Below are positions 1 to 12,400 of a DNA stretch of 60,340 nucleotides, in pieces; position 1 is the first letter of the stretch; each line of letters starts with the position of its first letter. A model generated the notes under the pieces. That model was not told the origin of the DNA. It did not search any database and saw only the letters and a list, made by a program, of their open reading frames with translations. The DNA comes from Apostichopus parvimensis (taxonomy: Eukaryota; Echinodermata; Holothuroidea; Aspidochirotida; Stichopodidae): the NCBI GenBank assembly GCA_000934455.1, contig KN884044.1, forward strand, positions 70,954 to 131,293, written 5' to 3'. Made by a program: the position numbers and the translations under genes.

Positions 1-205
1 AGAAATGTTTGACATTTAATACAGGAAATCCTGTTCGAAAGTATCTGGTGTTAGAATGTGAAGTCCTATTGAAATGGTTGCTGGTAATAGGATGCGAAGT
101 CCCGTAGAATGTCTGGAATAAGAATGAGAAATACTACAGAAATGTTTGACATTAAGGATGTGAAGTCCTGAAGATACAGCTGCTACTCTCAGGATGCGAA
201 GCGCA
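1..205. repeat. Imperfect short tandem repeat in EML intron
   Basis: Four to five diverged copies of a unit of about 45 bp can be aligned by the recurring words GGATGCGAAGTCC and AGAAATGTTTGACATT. It ends about 115 bp before the first EML exon seen, inside the intron that enters from the left edge. No coding signal is visible. Confidence 0.5.
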
Positions 206-319
206 CTCAAATAACTAATATTTGATGAGGAGTTGAGTAGATATGTCTTGTTCTAAGTAGAATTCATTAAATGTATCCATCTACGTATTAATCCATGTCT
301 TCACATCCTCTGATTGCAG

Positions 320-421
320 CCTCATGTTCGTATCTGGAACTCTGTCTCCCTCAACACCCTTCATGTTATTGGTTTGGGTGTCTTTGATAGAGCTGTGTGC
401 TGTATTGGATTTTCTAAACAT
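320..421 (+). CDS. EML exon A (codons 1-34 of those seen)
   Basis: Acceptor TGATTGCAG|CCT, donor CAT|GTGAGT, phase 0 at both ends. It encodes PHVRIWNSVSLNTLHVIG, then LGVFDRAVCCIGFSKH, a blade-spanning stretch strongly conserved in EML proteins. Confidence 0.94.
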
Positions 422-3400
422 GTGAGTATTTATTTAATATATTGTAATATTGTATTGAGCCTTAGTATTTGGAGTAATTACCTGAAGAATGCATCTATAG
501 GTACTTCGCTCTTTGAATATTACTGCAATAGTGTTGGAAGTCAAATTAATTATTTATTATGCTTGTAGCTGCCATTAAAGTCTGAAGTATTTTTAGTATT
601 TCTATTGTCTGTTATACTAAATGATAATTGACTTTAACATTTGATGTTAAACTTGTCTTCAGTTTGTTTAACCTCAGTTAATTGTCAAATTGGGACATTT
701 TCTCTGAAGTTCAGAGTAAGTGCAAAGTTGCTTGGCATTAAGGGTGAGGGCTCAAGATATGTTTCTTAAATGTGGCAAAGTCATCATCTCATAACTGCCA
801 GAAGCTGTTTACAGTAAGCATCATATGATTTGACAAGCTGTCAGCTGAGGTACCTATTTGCTGCTCTGTTTAATTTCATTTTCTTGCTCTTTCAGGATGG
901 AGGTGGCCATCTGGGAGCCATTGATGATTCAAATGAACACGTTCTCTCTGTCTGGGACTGGGCTAAGGAAAAGAAACTCTGTGAGACAAAGGTAGCCGTT
1001 TTATTTCTCATATCTCACTTTACATCAAGATAATGTCAGATTATAGCTCATTGTGGAATGTTACACATCTTGTAGAGAGAGTGAAGAGTCTGAGGCTATT
1101 TGGCAAAGGCCCGTTAGTTCTTGAACATTCCTGTGCATTCTGGGTAGGTTTTAATCCAGGCTCGATTTCACATCATCTATCAGTTTTTGTCTATGTAAGG
1201 AGAATCTATCAATTTATTATTGCTGTGTTGACAGTGGTTCGTGTGATACCGAAGTAGTCTATATATCCTCCGAAAGTTAAGGCATCGAAGTATACTCTCA
1301 ATAGACTAAAATGGAAAAAACGATAAGAGAGAAAGGAGTCCTCATTAGTCCCTATTACTATCCTACATATACTAATTGTAATAGTTACATGTACATGTAT
1401 TGAAATGCCCTAAAACTAAGGATAAACAAGCAGGTATAGAATTACAACTACTCAAAAGCAATTTGGGAGGTGAGATCCGGACGTGTACTTTTATAATCGT
1501 TTCACACATACAGTACTGTGATCGCTTAACGATCGTACAATTTCGAAGAAACGTTATTCTGCGATTTTGTACGATTTTATTCGACGTTATTCGAAATTAT
1601 GCGATTTTGCGCGATTTAAAAAATCGTTGAAAAATTCGGACAAAAAGTTTTGTACGAAATTCGCACAATTATTCGCGGTTTTTGCGGTCAGTTTTACAAC
1701 GTACAAAATCGCACAAAATCGTTGAATAGGCCTTTTAGAATAACAACAGTCGTTTTTTGATATTACGTGTGTTCAAAGTATACAACACAACTTTTATCTA
1801 TGGTTCAAAGCACTTAGTTACGAGACTCAATGTCATACATTCAATATGCACAGTCTACAGTACTGCTCACGTATAACTGGACATGTGTACGCGCACATGA
1901 TCGTGTAAAGACGTATAAACAAGTACAATCGCGAATAAACTCGTTGACAAACAAATTGCCGCATAGACACCTCGTATAATCCATGTACGAGTTTCTACGC
2001 AGGAAATGCTATTGTGCTCAATGAATAGGATTAAAGTCGCCGAAAGAATTTGAAAACCTAGAAGAAAAAATAAAGTGTTACTAAGCGTTTCTTGTGTCAA
2101 TTTTTTATATAATTTACCGTTGGCTCAAACTGAATGAAGAAAAAAAATTCCACCCAACAACTGAAAAGAAAAAAAACTTCCACCCAACAACTTTGAGTTT
2201 GAAGAAGGGCCGGTTAAAAACAAAACATGTTTCTCGTCCGCGCAATGGGCCTCCTTTTTCCTGATTCCCGAGTTTCTATTCGGATTACAAGAAATCTAAA
2301 CTATCCTTAAAAATTATTTTGTAAAGGTTGCCACATATTCCAAACTAGTATTAGCGCATGAAAAGAAGAAAAATGGCCGCCCGTTTTATTCAGATCTCAG
2401 TACGAGAAACATGTATTTTATTTGGATAATAGAACATCTTTCGTTAATGTGGTTAAGTTAATATTTTCCTACCCTAGCTATATGTCGATATTATAAAACC
2501 TTCATGAAAACAGACTTTTTTGAAAATGGATTTTGAAGCTGTCAAAAATTTAACAAATGCTTACCGTTAAATACTGGCGTCAAACAATACATTTCGTATA
2601 TATTCCAATAAAGATCCACAAAGGATAACAATGCTAAGTAGAGCTTACTAAAGAGAAATAGAAACTGCATGTACATGGTCATTTTAAGTATCCAAGTACT
2701 ATACAAAGAGATTGAGTTCACCGAATCACCCCTTTTCCCTACCACCTGAGGAAAACCTTTTATAAAATATAGTACCATACAGTACTTTACATTTGATACA
2801 AAAGTTATACTTCTACAACAGCTTCCCAAAATTTGTATGTGTCGCAATAAGTTTTAACCGCACAGCATAGTACCATTAATAATTTGCATGTTACACCAAA
2901 AGTTACACTAGGCGTCCAGATGGCGGGAAAATGTACCATCGTGTTCAATGTATTGAGTCGTTCCCACGGTGCAATGAACTTGGGCAAGTTGCCAAAGTTC
3001 GAATGTCGATGACCTACTTATGTTCCGTGACCAATGTCAATGGGAATTATGTGTGTAAAATCGCGGGTTTTCCACGTGTTATATATATAGAAGTTTTACG
3101 TAAGCGGAGCGAATTTCGGGCGGCTCGTTGATTGTGAGGAAGCACTTATCTAAGCATCAATATTTGTGAAAAATATCGTACGGTTTTCCTTCAGAAAATA
3201 TTTTTGACTAGTAATTGGAAACTCAATGTATTAAGAAGTACTGGGTCTAAACCTTATCATTGCATTTTGGGGGAAGCCAGATCTTCAAGTGCAAAATATT
3301 GTTTTTTCATTTAAGGTTATCGTAGTTTTCTTGCGAGGTGTATACGGCGTAACTTTCGATGTAGGCTTTCTGATCATATAGCCTACCCTGTATGTCATTC

Positions 3401-6400
3401 TGCGTAATCTCGATATCGAATGAGTTACGGTATTGTCTTAGTGGAGAAACATTCAGACTGTCTCCGAATATGTTCGTCTTTTTTTTTGGGGGGGGAAGTG
3501 GGGGGGGTGGCACAACAATTCTTGTGTGGGTAGGGGCCCGTTCCCCGTGCCATCCCGTTTTACAGTGCCGTAATTTAATAACGTCGTACGTGGTCTCATT
3601 TCGTGAACAAGAAGTTTTTTACTATTTAGGTAAACAATGGCCCAAATACTCCCAGGGTCCCTATAAACACCTGTTAGCTCATCCTGCTGCAGTGATTGGA
3701 CAATAAGTACGCGCGTTCCTCGTTTTTCCCCAGGTAGGCCTCCCTCCGTAGGCATTCTGGGGAAAACAAACATTCTGGACGTCAGTAATATATATAAGCT
3801 AGTCATAGCAAGATCCATGCAAGGAAGACACGTGCTGTGCTGTGTACAGGGCTAGCGGTGTTCACTATATTATCGGCGTAGTAGGTAGTTTTAGTCGCAA
3901 GGTCTTTTTAATTTTGGGGACGGGTGAAGGGAGGTGATGGTCACCCTGTTGAGGCGACTGGTAGTTGGTAAATATCGGTAACGTATGAGAAAATATCGGT
4001 CTGAAGATGGGAATAAGGATAGTGTAATTCCAAGCCCGAGCTTGATCAAGCCCCTCATGAGAGGTGGGGTTAGGACAGCTAAGCCCGGGTAAACGTTGAC
4101 CAATGTAAATAAACTATTGCCTTGGGGTGTAAAAGATACGATGCATTTTATCAGTTGTGGTTTCCGCCGCTTGCTTATTTCTGTATCGACATAAACTGTG
4201 TCTATTTTCATACTGGTTGTGCATGTGTTCAATGGACCGATGCAGCGAGAATGAAGGAATTACGTAAGGCATTGCTGAGTAGTACACAGTGTATAGCTGC
4301 CCGTGTATATCCGCATACATACAGTATAAAGTTTGAGATGCTTTCTTGAAGACGTCCAGATAACCGGAAAGGCCATCATTATTATTATTATTATCGATAT
4401 TTTCCTGTACACTATGTCGCAGAAGTAGACAGAGTAGAGTATGTGGTCGGAAGATGAAGTATTCGCATTGCTTGGCATTTGGTGCGACGAAAATAATATG
4501 TCGAAAACGCACCAGTGTACTGAGACATCTGTATGTATGGGAGAGAAAAGCGTTTAGCCCACACACCATGCAATACTAGCAAAATACACTGCAGTGGAAT
4601 TTCTTGTTGGCAACTTGCCAAGAAAAGTTTTTACATCTATGTCTAGTTCAATGGCACAGTATAAAACAGGTGCGGACATCGAGCCCAGCCCAACCATTTT
4701 GTGTTAGGGGTCAAATATTTCTTTTGGGTAAAGTGTGCGAACAAATTTTTTTCCAGAGTTGTTGGAACATTGTACGCACACAAAGTCGGCATATCTGCTA
4801 GATATAATTGATATGATTATATTTAGGTTTTCCATTGAATTTTTTTTCATTTCCGAAACTATGAAAGATTTTTTTTACTTAACCCCCGCGAAAAGTCGTA
4901 CCACTCAAAATATTGCGCTTCAGATACGAACAATGATTTCCCTGCCCAATGCATCAATTGTCTTTTTCAAAGGTGGTAAACGTTGGCCGTATCGGGAAAG
5001 CCCCGGTAGAAAATAGGTGTGTGTGCGCAAATCTATGATTGGGATACAGGGTATTTTATTCTGTGCACCTGTTGCTAGCCAGCTACATCTGATACAAGGC
5101 AAAGGAATTCCGCCTTTTGGTGTAATATGCAAATGATGTCTGGTGCAGTACTGTACTGTCTGGCGACACACATGTAAACAATCTGTGTAGAGCTAGCTGT
5201 TATTAAATAACTTTTGTGTCAATGCACTGTGAGCCTATGGTACATTTCAAGACGTTTCTTTTTTTTCTGAGGTGGTCGGGAAGGGGGATTGTTTGGGTGT
5301 TCTAAATCTTTTGAATCCTCCTAAATATAAAAGATGGTATTTTCAACATCTAAAACTTTAATGTACATGTAGTTTCTAATTTTCATCAGTAAGGCTTACT
5401 GAGTGAGAATAAAACTTGTCTAAAATTGCCAGTTTTACCAACATCGTAGTTCGTACGCACTTCCGTTTATCCTCCGTCACGGATCTTTATTGGAATATAT
5501 ACGAAATGTGTTGTTTGAACATCATCTGCATTTTACGGTAAGCATTTTAATAATCGTTGAGCTTCAAAATCCATTTGAAACACGATCTCTTGTGCTTGAA
5601 ATACAAATCCAACAAAGGGCTAGGCTATTGGCGAAATTAAACTGTCAAATGTTTGAACCTAAGCACTGTAGCGACAGGTGTTATAGACCAAGCAAAATAC
5701 ATGTTGATCTCGTTCAAAACTTTACAGAAAAAAAAGGGCAAAAACCTAAACAAAAAAGCGGATGCAGACGAGGAACATGTTTTTCCACCTAGCACTGCAT
5801 CAAACGCCCTTTATAAGTTTATCATTTCTTCAAAATCTTCCCAAAAGTTTAAAAATGAATTTAAGCTGAATTTTTCCTTCATGGAACACAACCTTTATTT
5901 TATAAAAGGGGGATAAAGACCATTGAATAGTTTCCTTATTAAAACATTATATGGGAAAACACTGTACCATCGTCCTCTTTCCTTCTAGATGTATATCATT
6001 AACAGTTATCACAGCATCATGCGCTAAGTACGATGTAGGAAATGGCTGTTTCAAACATCTCTCTAATTCTTTCGGCCACTTTAATCTCCATTCATCGAGC
6101 ACAACAAAATAGCATTTCCTTTTATCAACGAGTTTATGCTCTGTTGTACTTGTTTAAATACGCTTTTATACGATCCTTATACGGGAGCGGTACTGTAATG
6201 TTTGCATGCTGACTGGATGAATTGACTGTTTTTAACTTCGATTTTTCTATTTACCGGTAAATTACTTCCGTTCCCGTTTTTGAAGTGAATTGATTCACAC
6301 ATGAAAATACATTTTAAAAGAAGCATCGGTGGGAAAAACAAATTCCGTGTTTTTCGCTTTTCAAGATTTCATGAATTCCGCATTTTACCGCGATATCCGC

Positions 6401-9400
6401 GAACGCGGAAACCACTGGCCCTCGACCAGTGAGCGCGTATGCTTTTCATTTCATTGATTCTTTTTCGACATCTTTATTGGAACGGCTCCGAAAATTCTAA
6501 TCTTTCACCTCGCCCGTTCACAGTTAATTCTCTGCTTCATTAAGCACACATTCCTGTGGTCAAATGTACGATTTTTACATGCGAAGAATTGTGCGAAATT
6601 TCGTTGAAAGCTTCGTGTACGAACTTGTGCGATATTACGCGATATTATTCGAAATTCTACGATCGTTGAAAATTTTTGTACGATAGTTAAGCGATCACAG
6701 TACTGTACTACAATAACAAGAGTATTAATGTTTCTGTCAGTCAAAATTTATATTAAAAAAGGAACTACTATTAACATTGAGACAAGTTTTGTATTAGTAG
6801 ATGCAAAATTTGTAAAAGCAAATTGTAGACACTGTTGGTAGAATGAAAAGAGCAGTAGATTGGAGGTTGCCTGCCGATTAGTTAAGGGTGGGCAAGATTT
6901 AATAACAAAAAGTTCTTGGTACTGTAGAAACTAGAGTGCAGTTGTTCTGTGGAGACAGACAAGTGAGTCACTCAAAAATATTCATGTAAGGTGGGATTTT
7001 TCATTTGGTAACAAACGTGAGTATATGACTTCTAATATCATATGACAGTTTTCATGAGTTTTTAGATAACAATGGGTTGATGAACAAAGTCACACTATTC
7101 CAATAAATCTCAAGATTAAGGTGTAACTTTGTATTTATGATCTTCTTTTTGTACACCGGCTTCTTTAGAGCTCTCAAGACCCTGTCGTGCAGGTAGAGTT
7201 CCCACCTCAACTGGAGAATCAATTGATCAGTCTTGGCAAGGGACATATACACTTTTGGAATTATTCCACTGGGAAGCTGGTCAGGAAGTCTGGTATTTTT
7301 GAGGTAAGGAATACACTGTTCTGCTTTCTGACTGTAGTTGCTAAAGAACAAATGCTCACTTCGGTTTAGTAGCCAGTTTATGATGTTTGACAATTTGTAG
7401 CGAGATATTTTTCATGTAATTAGAGGCAGCCTTCACTGTAATGTTTATAAATAGAGTGAATGCCTCCACATTCAGTTACTTATTTCCCTCCCGAGGCCTC
7501 CAAGATAGATATAAAAGAACCTTAATCTATCCTGTACGTATTAGAAGGTAGTAATTAATAAGATATATGCAATGTTATTGTAACGCCCCCCCCCCGCCAT
7601 CCCCCACTAACCTAGTGCTGCTAAAATGACCACATGTTTAAGAAGACTTACACAAAATCTGACACACTCCTTCCACAGCATTGGAGCATATTTGCATGTT
7701 GTTCATAACATTGTATGGACCCCTGAGATCAGACTGACACAGACTGACCAATAGTTTCTGGTATCAAACTGAGATACCAGCAAGACATGGGTCATCACTA
7801 TAATGTTCCTTTGATTGCTGCTCTCATATTTAGAGCATTTAATCCTACCCTTACAAATGGTCAGCAATATTCAACCTTTTCCATGATTGTGTTTCATTTA
7901 TCTACTACCACACTGAGCTCTGATAAGTGTGCCCAAGCAGTGACTGTGTCACTTTATCCCACACTTTACAGACCCATTTATCATTTTATGGTTGGCTAGC
8001 GATCCGTGTCGAATAAGATAGCCTTGTTTGGTATCGTTAATTTATGCAGAGAGTGAGTCGTGGTTGGTTTTACTGTAAAGTTAAGATAATCACTCTTTTC
8101 ATTCACACTGATGATGATATTTAGACTGATCCACAAAAGATCAATTCATAAAGCTAACTTCACATCTGTTGATAGAGAGAGATTATTAATGTTTAGGTTA
8201 GTTGTTTGATATCATTAATTTATGCAAGGATGGGTCGTGCTTGGAGTTAGTGTAAAGTTCACATAATCACTCTTTTCATTCACACTGATGAAGATATTTA
8301 GACTGATCCACAAAAGATCAATCCATAAAGCTAACTTCACATCTGAATGTCCTTAATTATCTCTTTGCGTAGAAACACGATAAGCCCAAGTTCGTCCTCT
8401 GTATGACATTCTCAGCAGAGGGTGATGTTATTACTGGTGATTCCAACGGTAACATCTTCATCTGGGGTAAAGGTATGTAGACCGTTTGTATCAGTCAATG
8501 AAATGACAGAAATATCTCATTTTGTTGTTCTTCTATTGATCACTCCTGGCATTTCAGTTATATTTTTATTTCTCTTAGATCATTTCCATCGTTGTTCTCT
8601 ATGTTCTCTATGTACTTTAATATTTTGGTGCTTCTAAATCATTCCATAATTTCCTTTCTTTGTTGTTTAATGAAATGTACTTTAAATTTATTTGAAAACC
8701 TTTCCAAAAGTTTAATGCTTGATTTTATAATTCTTCTATTTCTCTTCTCAAAACATTCCTGTGCTTTCATCCTCATCTCTTTATTGCATTTTGTATATTT
8801 CTGGTATTCAGTGACATCAGTATAGTAAATTCTACTTTTGTTAATAAGGGACAGAAGACTTAATCAAGCCTGCAGTGATGCAGTTATCACAACCCACAGT
8901 ACAGTCTATAATACATATATAGAGCTGTTTTCCATGTGTAGCATACAGCCAATATTAAAGGATGCCCATGTCATCACATCTCCCCATAAGTTCAGTATTT
9001 ATTCATGGCAGCTACATGTATTCATTAACTGCCTATTTAATGTTTGTCATCAGGCGGACTATAATAATTATTAATTTTATACTTTGCTCATTCATTGGCC
9101 ATTTTTTCAACAGGTGGGACCCGGATCCGCCAAGCAGTTCCAGGAGCTCATGAAGGGCCAATCTTCTCTATCATTAATCTGTCTGATGGAGGGTTCCTCT
9201 CAGGAGGTGGCAAAGATAAAAAGATCCACTCATGGAACTCATCTTTCGAAAACCAAGGAACCGCTGATGTGAGTAAAAGTAGAGTCCTTCAAGAAATAGC
9301 TTAGTCTTCAATCTTTACTATCAGTATTGTGATCTTAGATAATTAAACTGATATGAATCATTGACAAGATTGATGTGTGGGGCTTAGGTTATCTATCTTC

Positions 9401-12400
9401 ACATTGATCAAATTAAGTAATTTATGGAAAGGTTTGAATTATAACAGAGGAAGATGTAGTAAATATGTTCAGGACTTAATCGTTTGTTTGTTCAATAGTC
9501 TGTGATTGCTTACATTCGTGTGACCTATTGAAAACACATGTACAGTGTACTCGTAGTGAAAAGATATACCATTGAAATGTTCTTTGTAATGATATATACT
9601 TTGAATGAAACTGCTTCTGTGTATGTTATATGCTAATATGTAATACTGTCATTTGATTTGCATACATCTCTGCATATCTTAAATCTTTATTCTCTATATT
9701 GTCTGCTACTGTTAATGACTCCTACTAGTGTAAACGTTAAACGTAATTAATACTTATTTGTTCAATCCAGCTACCGGATGAAACTGGGCCAGTGAGGGCG
9801 CTCTGTCCAGCTAGCGAGTCATTGATCTTTGTTGGTACCACCCGCAATGCTATTCTTAAAGGAGAGATTGGTGGCGAGTTTGAAACAGTTGTGCAAGTAA
9901 GGCAGTAATATTATGTACACTTTTTATGTTAACATTTATTTACTATTTGCTGTACTATTTGCTCTATCCATATCTTATACAAAGTAGTTCTTGATGTCAT
10001 GCAGTTTCAATTTTTGTTTTCATTTTATATTGCTACTAGTCACTAATAATGTGTTCAGTAGTCGTTATGCTTTCATATAAACAAGCACTTACTCTGGGAA
10101 AAGTTAAACTCTCTCTCTATTGATACTAATCCAGGGAGATGATGCACTTTGTTTATAAGTTATTTTACAAAGTCTTAAATATGAAAGTTGTGCAAACCTT
10201 TTACTATTTGTTGCTGCTTGAGCCTAGTCCTGTATCCTACCATACTATAATAACCTTATGTCAGTAATCTTCTTGTTTGAAATATTCATGTATATGAGTT
10301 GTTGATTGCATGTAATAGCCAATAATATTGCATATTGGCCCAATATGTCATATTACTATCAGGGAGGCAGATTAGATAGATTCGGTAGTTAATATTGCAG
10401 CTGTCCTGTAAGCACTGTCAAGTAAAAGTTCTGGTCCAAGCTTAACAAGACTCTATTTATTGATAGTAACACACATTCACCGATTTCTGTTATTGTCTTC
10501 AGGGTCATACTGATGAACTGTGGGGTCTAGGTATCAACCCTAACCTAGGAATGTTTGCTACTGGTGCTCACGACAAACGACTGGTTGTCTGGGACATGGA
10601 GTCTCACAAGCCACTCTGGTCAAAAACACTGGAGGTCAGTCACAGTGTATCATTGTTGGTCTCAAACCTAAGCTTTCCAAAGGAAAGGTTTAATCTTAGA
10701 GTTTTGTCTGTTGGTTAAAGATAAAAATTAAGTGAACATGATTTTATCAGCATGCTTTACGTTTGTTCTCATGATTGTATGTACACCTCCCTCACCCATA
10801 CTTCCATGTTTTGTTCAGTATGTGTGTATGTATGTATGTATTTTAGATCCTCCTGCAAGCAGGAACTCGCGAAGAAGCGATCACTGGCTTATCAAGCCCC
10901 AAGCTGACCGAAGTCAGTCTCTTACATTCATATTTAACGTCCATGATTATGAATTGTCAATTGTCAACAACTCTGTAACTAAACGTCATACATTAATCTT
11001 GGAGTGACTCGAACCGGGGACCTTTACGTTTGTTCACATGATTGTATGTACCTCTCCCTCACTCTCCCCATCCATTCTTTCTACCTTTGCTCATTATCAC
11101 TGGCATTTGATTGATCTCAGTAGAAGAACTATTACTTTGGGATCTTTACATTTCAATTCTAATAAGGTTACCCCCCCCCCCTCCTCCTACCTATTCTTAA
11201 TGATCAGTAATACCCTTTGGTTATATCTGATGTTCACATCTTCATCTAGACAAGATCATCAGAATTATTCATCATTCAAATATTTAATATCGCTATTTCA
11301 ACCCTCCCCATGCTTTCCACTCTGCTCCTCTCTTAAGATGTTTCTGTCATGTTTCCTTTCAGGATCCTATCCAGTCCGTAGGGTTCCATCCTTCCGGTAA
11401 TTTCATCGCTGTCGGTCTACAGACTGGAAGATGGATGGTCCTAGATGCAGATACTCACGACTTAGTGACAGTCCACACAGATGGCAATGAACAACATGAT
11501 ATCATTCGATACTCTCCAGGTAAACAAGTGATAAACAGATCATTATAATCGGAATGCCTTATCTTAATACTGCCCCCTCTCCTCCTGCTCCTCCTCTCCC
11601 TCCCACCTCACCCTCCCCCCCCAACCCCAAATGTTTGCAACAGATCTAAGCTTAGAGGCATTTCTTTCTGGGGGCTGTCATTTTGTCCAATGTGAAGTGT
11701 TTTACTGCTTCCAGAAATCAATTCCTTTACTTTTGGTTTTGTTTCTGTTGTTTCTTTCAACTTTGCTGGGAAGAAAAATCATGTCACAGAATTCAATGCC
11801 AGCTTTATATACTATTACAAACATTTATAAACAGACAAAGGAAATATGAACATCAAGTATGATGAATGTATAGGTTGATATATTAGATGTACCAGGCTGA
11901 ATGTGGTCACCAGAGATGACCACAGATGTTGGCATAGTGAACCATCTCCATATTAGATCCTATACAGTAGTCCAGGCCTTCTACAGTGACTTTTACCTAG
12001 TTTTGCAAACAGTCCCTGACACTTTCATCGTGCTTGTCGTCTTGGTTGCTCCCAGTGAAATACAATGCGTAAACTTTCCAGATATGCCCTTGTTTGATGA
12101 GTACCGTCTGCTGCCAGAGATGTTCAAGAATAAATATTTAACTTACAGCATAAAAAGATTAGATGTACTATTTAGCTTTGGAACCTTGAATTGGAGTATT
12201 TAAGTTGATTGTCATCAGCAGAATTACTTATTAACTGACAGCTGTTGTCAGCTAGCCACATAAATTGAAGATTACCAATGTAATGTTTGATATCAATCTC
12301 CTTCTGTTTCTTAGATGGCAGCCATCTTGCTGTTGCATCTCACGATAACTACATTTACATTTATGCTGTCGAAGAAGAAGGAAGAAAATACAGTAAAGTT

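Larger units (their letters stand above)
1511..6705. mobile_element. Outer Tc1/mariner-like TA-flanked element (5.2 kb)
   Basis: The left end at 1511 (CAGTACTGTGATCGCTTAAC) is repeated exactly as the reverse complement at 6686-6705. Similarity continues past position 30 of the end with one mismatch. Both ends are flanked by TA (1509-1510 and 6706-6707), the target duplication expected for the Tc1/mariner/pogo superfamily. No transposase frame is seen, so it is non-autonomous or decayed. The superfamily is inferred from TA plus the CAGT ends only. Confidence 0.6.
992..7168 (+). other. EML intron between exons B and C, filled with transposon-like DNA
   Basis: A 6.2-kb intron. Most of it (1509-6707) is the nested pair of inverted-repeat elements described separately. 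The remaining flanks hold nothing recognisable. Confidence 0.85.
8473..10502 (+). other. EML introns D-E, E-F and F-G
   Basis: The noncoding parts 8473-9113, 9269-9770 and 9897-10502 are AT-rich. I see no repeat, RNA gene or further exon in them. Confidence 0.7.

Noticed and set aside
11005..11025. tRNA gene on the minus strand
   Set aside because: Only a B-box-like word is present; no A box, no cloverleaf and no anticodon stem could be found.
11901..12203. 100-codon open frame inside EML intron H-I
   Set aside because: No recognisable family, ends within the intron and would disrupt a conserved exon join.
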